From NCBI GenBank assembly GCA_016703335.1, contig JADJCG010000010.1, forward strand, positions 1 through 64,000: a stretch of DNA of 64,000 bases, in the 5' to 3' direction. Made by a program: the position numbers and the translations under genes. Source of the DNA: Caulobacteraceae bacterium (GTDB taxonomy: Bacteria > Pseudomonadota > Alphaproteobacteria > Caulobacterales > Aquidulcibacteraceae). Shown piece by piece: positions 8,411 to 17,476 of the stretch (positions within the stretch are counted from its first letter, which is position 1; the number at the start of each line of letters is the position of its first letter). The notes beneath the pieces were generated by a model. It saw only the letters and a program-made list of their open reading frames with translations. It made no database searches and was not told where the DNA came from.

Positions 8411-8560
8411 TCGATGAATGACGAGACGCCATCCACTGCAACTCTGAGGGCGCCAACGCCGGGCAATGGGCAACCAGAGGCGCTCGTGCGCCTACCGCGC
8501 GCAACGAAGAGCTGTCGCATCCAACAGAGGTGTCGTTGCGACTAGGTCAAAGGGGCTTAT

Positions 8561-9240
8561 TCAGACGGACTTGGCGTCGAACCACCTGTGGTCGCCGGTG
8601 GTCCAAGCCGCCGCGCGATCGAACATGCTGGTCGCCCAAAAACTGAGGTAAGAACCCGAGCCAGCAAGCGAGACCAAAATGCCGAAGAAAGCAGGAAGTA
8701 TCAGCCCTTCCCGCTCGTAGCCAGGCGCAGCGGAAAAATAGAGCGACAAGTAGATCGCCCATCCTCCAAAAAGCAGCACGCCCACAGAAGCGGCGAGCTT
8801 CAATGCATCACGGCGAGCGAGGTTGGCGCTATTTATCTGGAGAACAACCTCCCGGCCGCAGCGATGACATGTCCTGCTTTCCTCGGCAGAGCCGACATTG
8901 GGTCGAGGAACACTGTTGGTGCATTGAGCGAGTAGGTCCGCTTGTAGTGCTGGACGATTGAGGATGGGGTGACCTCGGTGCGCTCGAACTGCGTTGAAGT
9001 GAGGCAACCCAGCGACGCTTGGATGCGAGTTTCGCTGCATCCGGCCACTCGATAGCCGGGATTGAGATATGAGTAAGCGACGAGCAATGCGCTAGCGACG
9101 ATCGCACCAGCAAAAAGGAGCAGGCGGGCGCCGCCTGTGGCGACAGATCCTGCCAAGTAGGCCGAATAGGTAAACACAAGAATCGCAATCGCGAATAGCA
9201 CGGCTGAAACCGCAATCTGCAAAAACGCCTTTACGTTCAT
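8561..9240 (-). CDS. Membrane protein with zinc-ribbon-like CHRC motif, one frame slip
   Basis: ATG 9240 follows GAGGAA by seven bases. The N-terminus holds two transmembrane segments (residues about 7-30 and 38-60), followed by a soluble loop with two cysteines. The frame slips near 8893 and then reads ESRTCHRCGREVVLQINSANL, a probable half zinc ribbon. Two further hydrophobic segments and a C-terminal tail ending WFDAKSV complete about 226 residues. The family is not recognised. The gene lies alone between two palindromic repeats and points against their orientation. Confidence 0.55.
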
Positions 9241-9399
9241 CAAATTCCTCGCGACTTAGCTCTGGCTGAGCGGCTCGGTGTTTTGCTCTTCGTCCCTCGA
9301 CATCGCGCCAGCAAACCAAACGATGCGCGAGCCTAGTCCCAAAAGACTCGACTGTGAATTGCGACTGCGGAGCGGGGCACCATCTACGCGGGCACCACT

Positions 9400-9520
9400 T
9401 AATGTCAGCGCCCGGCCACACGCTTTAAGCATGGCAGCATCACCGGCGGCCGAAATTGAACGACTTCGCCAGTCGTGATCTTGCAGGGTAAGGCGGGCCG
9501 TGGCCCTTTGCAGGCGATAG
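9400..9520 (+). repeat. Palindromic cassette repeat 4 (diverged)
   Basis: AATGTCAGCGCCCGGCCA on the left and GTGGCCCTTTGCAGGCG on the right form the family's outer arms, but the interior is poorly conserved. It sits in the gap between two leftward genes, as other copies do. Confidence 0.45.
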
Positions 9521-9540
9521 CTCCGCTGCAGAGCGAAATC

Positions 9541-10958
9541 CTAGCGCCCGGCAAGCCACACTTTGAGCTCGCCCTCGGGGGAGCTGCTCCAACACCTCGC
9601 GACGATCACGCCAAATGGCGCGGCGGGTGATGTTGATGCCGGCGCCGTCGATGATTTGCATCGCGCGCGGCTTCGGTAAGGATGACCCGCGATCCGCCAA
9701 ATCCGTTCGTGCTGCGCACAAGTATGCCGAGTTGGCCGTAATCGGCGTCGTCGGACAAAATCCACACCGCGGCTTGGCGCACGGCGTAAGGCGCATGCGC
9801 ATCCGCTAGAGCCGGCATGAGACGCGCGAGGTCCGCTTGGGGCGGCGTGCGCGCAATGGTGAACTGATCGTCCCCGTATGGGATGTCGCGCGGACGGTTG
9901 GCGCACGCGGCCGCAATGCTCACGGACGCGTCCGATTGAGGCCGGATGCGGATCACTTGCGTCTCGGTAGTGACCATGTTCTGAGCCGACGTATCGCGCG
10001 CAACCATGAAGGTGCCTGGCGGGATGAGCACGGCCAGCCAGTAAGGTGTCGTGTTGTGCAGGGTCATTGAAATGCTCTCAATGCCCGCGCCAGTGCCGTG
10101 CGCTTCGATCGCGCCCTCTTGGATAAGATCAAACAGGTCTCGGGGCGTGGCGTTGGCAAGCGTCGTGCGCGCGTCGGCCTCGCGCACGTGGCCCGGAAAA
10201 TTGGCGAGAAATTCCTCGATGCGCGCGGGCTCGCCGTGTTGGACGGCCTCCACATAAAGTTGCTCGTTACGGCGCGCGGTCTCGATGCGTTGACGCGCTT
10301 CTTCGGCATGCGCGCCATTGGGATAGCGTTGCAGATAGGCTTGCAACGCCAACACAGTGTCGTCCTCATCGGCGGGTCGCCACGCCAAAGTATCAAGCGT
10401 CTGGCGCGCCTCGGCGACAAAGCGTCCATCGGGATGGTCTTGCAGGTACGCGTTGAGCGCTTCGGCGTTGCCGAACTGCGCGATCATCCAGGCCCCCTCG
10501 TCAGAGTGACGTCCGTGCGGCCAATCGCGATTGTAGTCCATGACCGCGCCAAGCCGGCCATCAAACCTCGCGCCGGCCCAAGTCAGTTCGTCTCTGATGG
10601 GAGGGATGGAATAGAGCACAGCAAGGCCCGCCAACACGACGCCTGCGATGACGCGCAGACGTATGGGTCGGTGTTGGCGCGCGGCGGGGCCGGTGCTGGT
10701 CGGGGGCGCGACTGAAATCGGCGCGACGCTGAAGCGCTCGCCGCTTGGTTGCGCACTGTTCTGCTCAAATCTAATGATCGCACGATCGAACTCGACGAGA
10801 TTTTCCTCTATTTCCGCGTCAGTCACGTCCGGACTTGAGAGGCGAAGCTCGATGACCATGCGCGCGCGAAGGCGTTGATAGGCTTCACGCCGGGTATCGG
10901 TAGTATTTTCGGTGAGGCGGGCGACCGCGTTGCCGATTAGAATGTCGTATTCATCCAT
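9541..10958 (-). CDS. Single-pass membrane protein with TPR-like repeats, one frame slip
   Basis: Starting at ATG 10958 (MDEYDILIGNAVARL) behind a GGGG element, residues 1-65 form a helical cap (REAYQRLRARMVIEL...EEIENLVEFDRAIIRFE type) that I have seen ahead of TPR and caspase-like proteins in alphaproteobacteria. A Pro/Ala linker and one transmembrane segment (about residues 100-120) follow. Next come three degenerate repeats of the form ALxAYLxxYPxGxxAxEARxRI, then a beta-rich C-terminal domain of unknown type. The frame slips near 9650; the true end is about 9541 (EGELKVWLAGR). It is a likely periplasmic or signalling scaffold; the function is unknown. Confidence 0.6.
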
Positions 10959-11062
10959 GTGTCCCCGCTCAAGTGCTGAGGGCCAGAGGGCAGGCTTTGC
11001 CGCACCCTCCCGCAGTCCAGGGAGGTCGTCAAACCCCTGCGCGGGACCGCCCGTGATGGGCG

Positions 11063-11180
11063 ACATGACCGTTGTCGGCGAACTCGGGCCGTTTACACGG
11101 GAAGGGCGTAGCCGGCAGCTTTGGATCGAGTAGGACGGTCGCGGAAATTGCCAGCGTGGCTTCGACCCAAGCGGAAGATC
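11063..11180 (+). repeat. Palindromic cassette repeat 5
   Basis: ATGACCGTTGTCGGCGAA opens the left arm, AGCCGGCAGCTTTGGATCG the inner block, and GAGTAGGACGGTCGCGGAAA the core; the right arm is GGCTTCGACCCAAGCGGA. It is very close in sequence to repeat 6 across the inner block. Confidence 0.8.
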
Positions 11181-11186
11181 ACTCGA

Positions 11187-11447
11187 TCAAGTGTGCCAGC
11201 GCACACCTTCGGCGCTGATGTCGAGGATCTGTCGCCTCGACAACTCTCGCCAAGGGGTCGCTGATTTGTCGTACTCCACCAATTCGTAACGGCGACCACA
11301 TGTCCGCCAACTGGTGCAAGGCGCGACATTTGGTGTCTGGTCCCAAGGCAGTAACGCGCGGCGATGCAATTCGGCCATGGCGTCTTGCTCGGTTTCGAAT
11401 TCACCGTCCTGGAGTTCGGCGTGCGCTTCGTCCTCGATGATGAACAC
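11187..11447 (-). CDS. Conserved-looking hypothetical protein, 86 aa
   Basis: GTG 11447 is preceded by GGAG at seven bases and gives MFIIEDEAHAELQDGEFE, a mixed alpha/beta start. The region PWDQTPNVAPCTSWRTCGRRYELVEYD has two cysteines in a CTSWxxCGR pattern that I associate with small alphaproteobacterial proteins of unknown role, followed by WRELSRRQILDISAEGV. The frame is intact. It fills exactly the interval between repeats 5 and 6. Confidence 0.6.
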   Translation of the reverse strand: MFIIEDEAHAELQDGEFETEQDAMAELHRRALLPWDQTPNVAPCTSWRTCGRRYELVEYDKSATPWRELSRRQILDISAEGVRWHT

Positions 11448-11499
11448 AGCTTTGCTCCGCACCAATCAGGCTGCGCGATACCATCGCGCGGCACTCGCG

Positions 11500-11624
11500 C
11501 CAATGTCCGAGTTCGGTGAGAATAGGCCGTTCACGCGGGTAGGGCGTAGCCGGCAGCTTTGGATGGAGTAGGACGGTCGCGGAAATTGTGTGCGTGACCT
11601 AAGCTTGCCCTTTGCGGTCATTGG
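11500..11624 (+). repeat. Palindromic cassette repeat 6
   Basis: The outer ends form a clear terminal inverted repeat: CCAATGTCCGAGTTCGGTGA on the left against CCAATGACCGCAAAGGGCAA read from the right end. The inner block, from AGCCGGCAGCTTTGGAT through the GAGTAGGACGGTCGCGGAAA core, is nearly identical to repeat 5. Confidence 0.85.
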
Positions 11625-11639
11625 TGAACGCCCGATACG

Positions 11640-11995
11640 ATGGTGTTACCTTATCTGCGCGGGATTTTCGTGCACGGCGAACTGACAATTCCAGATGCGG
11701 CAATGCGCGACTCGGACTCCAGGAAATGGCGCGGGTGTTGATAGCGGAGAAGGGCCTTCATTGTTCACTCCGCATTGGGATGTACGCAGATCGACAAGAT
11801 GTGCAGGAGAGCGTGGCGTGGGGATCATCCTTGCTGACTTGGCGCGCGCGTCACGCGGCAAGTGCGCTTTCGCAAGGCCACGGGTCAAATCTTGAGAGCA
11901 CGGTCGCAGCAATCCGAGATGCGATAGTGAAGGAACTGGAGAAGCCGACCTCGGACGTGCGCGGTGCCTTTCCAGCCAAATCCCCGGACGCATGA
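11640..11995 (+). CDS. Hypothetical protein, frame slips
   Basis: ATG 11640 starts MVLPYLRGIFVHGELTIPDAAM. Further pieces in other frames (GEGPSLFTPHWDVRR, then LESTVAAIRDAIVKELEKP to the TGA at 11993) look like the rest of one protein of about 115 residues. Because up to two slips must be assumed and no ribosome binding site is evident, the reconstruction is tentative. No family is recognised. It is the only candidate gene between repeats 6 and 7. Confidence 0.35.
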
Positions 11996-12112
11996 ACGAC
12001 CGCTTTCGGCGACCACGCCATTGCGGTGTGCGCTAAATCACTGTCCGGTTTGAGAGAGTAGGCCGGTCGCGAAAATCCGCACGATGACGCTCGCTGGCCC
12101 GTTTCAGACATC
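11992..12112 (+). repeat. Palindromic cassette repeat 7
   Basis: The left arm GACCGCTTTCGGCGACCACG and right arm CTGGCCCGTTTCAGACAT flank the core GAGTAGGCCGGTCGCGAAAA. It begins at the stop codon of the preceding candidate gene. Here the mini-ORF seen in sister copies is out of frame. Confidence 0.8.
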
Positions 12113-12136
12113 CAGAATTTGTGCTCCGATCGCAGT

Positions 12137-12695
12137 ATGGAGCTTCTCGTTCGAGCTATGTTGCTCGTCTGCTTTGTTTGGATACTCGCATCATGCGGAT
12201 CCGAGCCAGCGAGTGTCGTTGTGCCTTCAAGCGATCAGGCGGCTGCTGGATCTCAACCCCATGTAGCAGTGCCCCTCGTCGATTTAGACTTTGGCACACC
12301 TTCGATTGGATCGACGGTTTCCGATATTCCGGCCGCGATGCGTCGCAATCCGAACTGTTGATGAGGCTGACTACATAGATTGCGGAATATCGCGACGATG
12401 GGGACGTGCAGTATCTCGTGTACGGTCATACCCTTACGCGGAAGCGCATTGCGATTGATGGGCGCCGCCAACCAGGGCTGCCATTCGGCCTCCGCGGCGA
12501 CGAAACCGCCGATGAGGCGCTGCAAACGCTGAACGCGCGTTTTGGGCCGATGTTCACTCGATACGAAGTTGGGGACCAAATTGGCTGACGAGCCAGACCG
12601 TTCGCAATGAGTTGGGGTACGAGTACTCTGTTGAAATTTCCGTGGGGCCAGACGGAAAGCTCCAAGAGATTAGCGTTGGGGGCATTCCGGAGTAG
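12137..12695 (+). CDS. Predicted lipoprotein, unknown function, frame slips
   Basis: ATG 12137 opens a lipoprotein signal (MELLVRAMLLVCFVWILASCG, lipobox ILASC). A Ser/Ala-rich linker and VPLVDLDFGTPSIGSTV follow. After slips near 12,360 and 12,585 the frames continue as YRDDGDVQYLVYGHTLTRKRIAIDGR and ELGYEYSVEISVGPDGKLQEISVGG to TAG 12693. The assembled product is about 185 residues, mostly beta-rich after the anchor. It should be secreted and lipid-anchored. No family is recognised. Confidence 0.5.
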
Positions 12696-12699
12696 CGTA

Positions 12700-12823
12700 G
12701 GAATGGCCGCTATCGGCGACAACACGCCGTTGCTGCGGGTGCTAAGCCACTGACCGCAATCGGGAGAGTAGGCCAGTCGAGAAATTCGTGTCGCTGACGC
12801 GTGCTGGCCCAGAGCAGACGTCT
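12700..12823 (+). repeat. Palindromic cassette repeat 8
   Basis: GGAATGGCCGCTATCGGCGA and TGGCCCAGAGCAGACGTC form the arms around the core GAGTAGGCCAGTCGAGAAAT. The left arm contains the 16-codon frame MAAIGDNTPLLRVLSH. Confidence 0.85.
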
Positions 12824-12828
12824 GCCGA

Positions 12829-13247
12829 CTAGCGCGTTGGATGCTGCTCGATGTCCGGCACGTTGCGGATTGCAATTCTCACGTCGCGCCAGCGCTCTCT
12901 TTGCAGATTGGGAACGCGGTGAGCATATGGAATAGCCGTTGGCCTTCCCAGAAGGACGTCCATCGAGGTCGTTGAAATACGCTCCAACCACCACCTCTTG
13001 CGGCTCACCAAGCCTCTGCTCAATCGATGAGCGAAGCGAGATTAAATAATAGAATCCAAGGTCTCGCCCGCAGTCGCGGAACGTGACGTCGGCGATGTAA
13101 CGTCCATCTTCTGAAGTTGAACTCCTAACTGTCTCGTAGTCGCACATCGCCTCTGCATATTTCGATAGAAGGGAGAAAGGCGCCACCGACCAGCAGAACG
13201 GCTATGGCGCCCGCACTCCACTAGAATTGGCGTCCAGACTTTTTCAT
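12829..13247 (-). CDS. Hypothetical exported protein, frame slips
   Basis: ATG 13247 (MKKSGRQF) followed, after a slip, by AGAIAVLLVGGAFLP looks like a signal peptide or N-terminal anchor. The body reads YAEAMCDYETVRSSTSEDGRYIADVTFRDCGRDLGFYYLISLRSS (13,180-13,020), then after a slip near 12,965 ends with the arginine-rich YAHRVPNLQRERWRDVRIAIRNVPD. The product is about 138 residues with two cysteines that could pair in the periplasm. The function is unknown. It points against the repeats on both sides. Confidence 0.5.
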
Positions 13248-13289
13248 CTGTGCGATCCGCGAGGTCCGACCGTGGCCTTATGACCAAGG

Positions 13290-13412
13290 CCCAATGACGG
13301 CAACTGGCGACAAAGCGCCGTTGCTGTGTGCGGTAAATCACGTCCGTTCAGAGAGAGTAGGCCGGTCGCGAAGCTCCGCCTGATGACGTACGTTGGCCCG
13401 AAGCGGACGTGG
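13290..13412 (+). repeat. Palindromic cassette repeat 9
   Basis: CCCAATGACGGCAACTGGCG on the left and TTGGCCCGAAGCGGACGT on the right form the arms, with the core GAGTAGGCCGGTCGCGAAGC. The mini-ORF variant here reads MTATGDKAPLLCAVNH and runs on without the usual stop. Confidence 0.85.
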
Positions 13413-13459
13413 CGGCCTAACCGGGCTGCGGGCGCGAGCCGCGAGGGGACATTCCAAAC

Positions 13460-14439
13460 TTGGAAACTCGTGGGTTCTTTCGCTCGGCTTGCGCTCTGTT
13501 GTTGCTGGCATCGACCCGCGTGCGCGACACCGCCATCAGATATCGTGCGACGCGCGAGCGATGCACTGCTCGTGGCCGCGATCCCTCGTCGATGGACTTT
13601 GGCGCTTGGCTTGGCTCGCATGACGCAGCCAGTCCACTGAGGACGCTGCGCGACCGCGAGAATTCAACAATTGAAACGGGAGACGCGTGTTCGATCGCGG
13701 TTCTCAACGCTCGTGACGCATTGCCATGGATTGAATTGGGCCTGCGCGCGCCGGATGTTGCCAGTTGGCGCGCCGCGCGGGCGGCTTTGAGGGCGCGTTT
13801 CGCCGAGCTGAACGCTGCCGCGGCCGAAGTCGCGCGGGCATGATGTCCAGGACGAGCGGGCACACAACGCCGCCGTTGACATGGTCAAGAGCGATATGTC
13901 GACGCAGGCCAATCCCCCGTACCCGCGCGCTCTATTCTCGCGTGATCAGCGATCAAATCATCGCTTGCCTGACCCAGTGGCAGGGGGGTCTACCGGCCAT
14001 CGCCGTTGAAAGTTGGGGTGGACTAATCGGTGGGCGCACGGCGCGCATTAGTTGCGAGAATACAATCTGGATGCATGCGCAGCTCGCCGAGATCGATTGG
14101 TTCACGATCCCTGTCTATGGCGAGCAAGCCGACGCTTCCGCCTGGGTAATCGTCCAACACGCTGACTATGACCGGCCATTGCAGCGCAACGTGCTGGCGA
14201 GGCTGGAGCGCTTGGTAACGAGCGGCGACACCGCTGGACGCAACGTGGCCTACCTGTTCGATCGACTCGCCGTGGCGGATGGGCGACCGCAACGCTACGG
14301 CACCCAAGTTCGATGCGCGGCAGGTCAGTGGCAAATCATTGGCGGCGCGGAATCTGAGCGCGATCTCGATGGCGGGCGGCCGCCGTGGGCCCTTCCCACT
14401 TGGGCGCGCTACGTGGGTCAATTCGGTCCCTGTCGTTAG
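13460..14439 (+). CDS. DUF6624 domain protein with signal sequence, frame slips
   Basis: A hydrophobic start (FFRSACALLLLAS) from about TTG 13460 suggests export. The middle is spread over three frames (TPPSDIVRRASDALLVAAIP, then GDACSIAVLNARDALPWIELGLRAPDVASWR). From 13,935 a long frame carries VIVQHADYDRPLQRNVL and NVAYLFDRLAVADGRPQRYGTQ, the signature of DUF6624, a family of unknown function with a conserved HAD-x-D and RPQ-YGT pattern. The span is about 326 codons. Slips near 13,520, 13,640, 13,840 and 13,935 are assumed. It is alone between two repeats. Confidence 0.6.
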
Positions 14440-14569
14440 AGCGCGGAGACGCCGCGTGGACACGTTGGGTCTCATCTTTCGCTGTAGATCGCTTCCAGTT
14501 GTTGTGGTTGGCCGCGCCTGGAAGGGGACGCGAGAGCGATCTTCAGACGCAGGTGGATCGAACTAGCTG

Positions 14570-14690
14570 AATGACTGCTTCCGGCGAGAACACGCCGTTG
14601 CCGCACGCGCTAAGCGATTGACCGCAATCGAGAGAGTAGGCCACTCAAAGAAATCGCCGCTACGTCCTACGCTGGCCCTTCCAGACAGTC
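14570..14690 (+). repeat. Palindromic cassette repeat 10
   Basis: GAATGACTGCTTCCGGCGAG and CTGGCCCTTCCAGACAGT form the arms; the core is GAGTAGGCCACTCAAAGAAA. The mini-ORF MTASGENTPLPHALSD with a stop is intact. ACTG in the left arm and CAGT in the right arm are complementary and specific to this copy. Confidence 0.85.
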
Positions 14691-14711
14691 CCACCGTGCA
14701 GTGATTTTCGC

Positions 14712-15509
14712 TCAGCTGGGCGCGAACAGCCACAACATCCCCTGCCGGTAAGCTTCGCCCATCGAGGCGGCGTGCGTGCCGTTGTCTATTGTGACGAAAT
14801 GGTACGCCCACGGCTTTTCGCGCGCGATCCAGTGCGTGTCCCACTCAAGCGCGCCAGCACGCAGATCCGGACGATCGCGCGACCCGCTGGCGACGAACAG
14901 CCGCAAGTCGCGCCGCGTTGCGGGCATCGGTTCGCCCCAAAGCGCGTCGCGCTCTGTGCAGGCGGCGTTGCTGGCGATGCGGCCCCAAAAAGATCGGGCT
15001 CGGTCAACGCCGAATGCAGCACGAAGCTCGCGCCGCGCGACTGGCCGACAAGGACTCGGCGCTGCGGATCGGCGCGATAGCGCCCTTCAATGATGGGAAT
15101 GAGTTCGTCGCGCAGCATGCGTTGATATCCTCGCTGCGCCGGGCTGTCGGAAATCGACGTGCCGCATATTGCCCCCACCGAAGGTGCCATACGCGATGCC
15201 GACCGCGATCGCGGGCGGCACTGGCTCGTCGTAGGTTAGAAAGAGATGCGTTGGCGCGAGCATCGGGAAAAGTGAGTCGCCGTCTGTGATATAGACGACG
15301 GGATACCTCCGATCCGTCTGCTCCGCATATCGCTCTGGGAGCGAAATGTAGATGTGCATGGGCCGGTTTAGTTCGCGGCTGTCGAGCCGGAAATAGCCGC
15401 CTTGCAGTGCGGCCAAAGTTGGCGCTGTTTGAGTTTCGCCAGATTGCGGCGTCTGCGTTTGGCACGCGGTCAGCACGCACGTTGCAGCAAGCAGAATTCC
15501 TCGCCACAT
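14712..15509 (-). CDS. Esterase-like alpha/beta-hydrolase lipoprotein, frame slips
   Basis: ATG 15509 lies seven bases after GGAGG and starts a lipoprotein signal ending LTACQ. The body matches the putative esterase family (Fes/IroE/feruloyl-esterase-like fold): RYPVVYITDGDSLFP, a slip near 15,160, then GYQRMLRDELIPIIEGRYRADPQRRVLVGQSRGASF with the nucleophile serine in GQSRG. After another slip near 14,925, TIDNGTHAAS supplies the catalytic histidine. The span is about 266 codons. The substrate is unknown, possibly an ester of a sugar or siderophore. It is cargo between repeats 10 and 11. Confidence 0.75.
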
Positions 15510-15554
15510 CGTCCACCTCCGCAGCACGATGTTAGCACAGGCGCGGGCGTTGTC

Positions 15555-15688
15555 AGTGCAAACCGCCTTCGTTTATCGGAGGCGGCCTGCCGGATGACGG
15601 GCAGGGCGCGATCGGCAGGTTTAGAGCGCGGCGGACCTCCGAGAAATATTGCTCAACGCCTAGCCGTGGCCCAAAACGGCCGTTGCAC
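15555..15688 (+). repeat. Palindromic cassette repeat 11 (diverged)
   Basis: GTGCAAACCGCCTTCGTTTA on the left and GTGGCCCAAAACGGCCGTTG on the right form the arms. The inside resembles repeats 5 and 6 (ATCGGCAGGTTTAGAGCG, then CGAGAAATA). It lies between divergently read genes. Confidence 0.55.
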
Positions 15689-15889
15689 AGACTTGCCGGT
15701 TCAGTTGTGATGCTGAGCAATGAAGCTCGCGAAATTTCTGCCTTCTGGTCGCTGCGATTGTCGGCGCCCTCGATTCTTGTGCTCAGACTCAATCCAGCTC
15801 ATCGCCGCCGTCGGCGACGAGCGTCTCGATTGCTGGGTCGTTCGAGAGCAGCGCCGACCATCCTTGGAGCACGAACGTTCAAGTGCAAG

Positions 15890-16242
15890 ATGATCGTCTC
15901 ATTTAATCAAGCAACTTTGGTGACAGCTAGAGTTTGGTCCGTTCGACAGCTCGGCGAAGAACGGCCGAAGCTGCAGAGAGTTGGGCAGATCATTGGGCCT
16001 TTGGGCCCCATGGCTACGCAGGTGTTCTTTTCGGAGACACGCCATGATCGAGACAGTTGGAAGTGACCTTTGTGGACCTTCTCCCGGTGCGCTTTGTTGT
16101 CTTAACCGCAGGAAGAAAGGCGCTCACCGCCAATTCCGAAGAAATTCGTTTGCACATCGCACACTTTCGCGGCCCGCCAAGCGCAGCGACTGAATGCGGT
16201 TCCCCCGACCTATATTTCGCGACGCGCCGTCAGCAAAACTGA
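15890..16242 (+). CDS. Hypothetical protein, about 117 aa, one frame slip
   Basis: ATG 15890 starts MIVSFNQATLVTARVWSVRQ. The first frame reads to TRHDRDSWK and stops; one base on, the next frame continues VTFVDLLPVRFVVLTAGRKALTANSEEIRLHIAHFRG and ends at TGA 16240, so a single indel near 16,065 would give one protein of about 117 residues. It is a mixed alpha/beta soluble protein with no recognised family. Its stop lies 16 bases from the convergent stop of the next gene, the only two-gene interval in the array. Confidence 0.5.
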
Positions 16243-16257
16243 AGTTTTCGGCGTCAC

Positions 16258-16700
16258 TTAGAGCCAAGGGTTATTGTCGACGTCATCAGGCTGGTCGCCG
16301 GCTGCTGACGTCAGCGTCACCTTTTGAGCGACTAAGCCATTCGTGATTTTGTACGCGACGGCGCACGATGGCCCATTGCCGACATTCTCGCGTGCTCAAT
16401 TTCGATGTGGCTGCGGCTCCATGTTTCCGCTTCTCAAATCGCTAAACATGTACTCGGACGCCAAGATGGGGCCTGGTCAAACCAGAACGAGCCAACACCG
16501 ACGCCATGGGAATGGAAGTGGTAATGAGTCCGACTCCTGAGGATTTGCGGTCCGTATTCTTGATCGTGCGGGCTGCTCCTACTTTTCCGGTCGGAGGGGT
16601 AGAGGAAAACGTTTTCAAAATTCATACCGCGTCAACCCAGTGTTGTACTACCCACCACCGACTCGGCGGCGCGTTGATTTTCCTTCTCGGCCTTCACCAT
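16258..16700 (-). CDS. Hypothetical protein, multiple frame slips
   Basis: Pieces in different frames on the minus strand look like one protein: MVKAEKENQRAAESVVGS from ATG 16700, then QILRSRTHYHFHSHGVGVGSFWFDQ, ASEYMFSDLRSGNMEPQPHRN and NGPSCAVAYKITNGLVAQKVTLTS down to the TAA at 16258. At least three indels must be assumed. No family is recognised; histidine-rich segments are notable. It is convergent with the gene at 15,890. Confidence 0.35.
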
Positions 16701-16791
16701 TTCTTCTTATCGTTATAGTTGTCCTTATCGCCGCTTGGCACAGACAGCGTTCAGAATAATCCGTCACTATCCGCCCAACGCTGGGTTTGTT

Positions 16792-16903
16792 CGATGGCAA
16801 CTTTCGGCGATAACACGCCGTTGCTGCACGCGTTAAGCGATGACCGCAATGGAGCGAGCCGGCCGGTCATGCAACGTGCCTCGCTGAGCCGCAATCATTG
16901 AGT
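16792..16903 (+). repeat. Palindromic cassette repeat 12
   Basis: The left arm TCGATGGCAACTTTCGGCGA and the mini-ORF MATFGDNTPLLHALSD are well conserved. The core is altered (GAGCCGGCCGGTCATGCAAC), and the right arm runs into the stop codon of the leftward gene at 16,895. Confidence 0.7.
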
Positions 16904-17435
16904 TTCGCATTCTGCGATGATGGTGGAGGGCAGCTTCCCGAACACTTGACGCCAATATTCATGCTGCCGAAGGCGTCAAACCAGTCCGCTCTGTTAGCTC
17001 GCCTTCGGCATTCAGCAATGCCTCGCGTTTGTCGTCCCCGCCCAATTCAATTTCAACAGCATGCGCCTCGCCGCCACACGAGTGACACGCCCACCGACGG
17101 AACGATGGCGGCGTAGCATCCCGTTCCTCTGCCGATGAACAGAGTAGGCCGTCCCAGCCGTGCCTGTGAGTGTCGAGCAGTACGTGGTCCGCCGAGCAGG
17201 AGACGCATTGCACTTTGACGATGAAGAAAAATCGCCCCTCATGTTTGACGGTTCGCAGAAACGGCGATGGCGCAGATTCAATCCGCTCTGCCGCGTAATG
17301 GACGAGGAAGGTTCCAGAACCGCATTGGCATCGAACCTGACCACCAATACCGCTTTGACCGCGTGGAAACGGCAGTGTCCTCTGGCGAACTAAAATCTTC
17401 CGGAGGTGCGTTGGCGTTGGACGCATGCCCTCCAT
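16895..17435 (-). CDS. Hypothetical protein with three CxxC-type knuckles, frame slips at end
   Basis: From ATG 17435 the product reads MEGMRPTPTHLRKILVRQRTLPF. Cysteine groups follow as RCQCGSGTFLVHY, QCVSCSADHVLL and WACHSCGGEAHAVEIEL, separated by beta-like segments, so it probably binds one or more zinc ions. After a slip near 16,995 the C-terminus reads ADWFDAFGSMNIGVKCSG and, after another, KLPSTIIAECETQ to TGA 16895. It is about 179 residues. The role is unknown; zinc-ribbon cargo proteins often bind nucleic acid. Confidence 0.6.
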
Positions 17436-17476
17436 TATCACGTTAGGGATCGTATGGAATGCCTGGTGTAAATGGC

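Noticed and set aside
10098..10715. 205-codon plus-strand frame
   Set aside because: It is an antisense shadow of the membrane TPR-like gene, with arginine-rich, non-protein-like composition.
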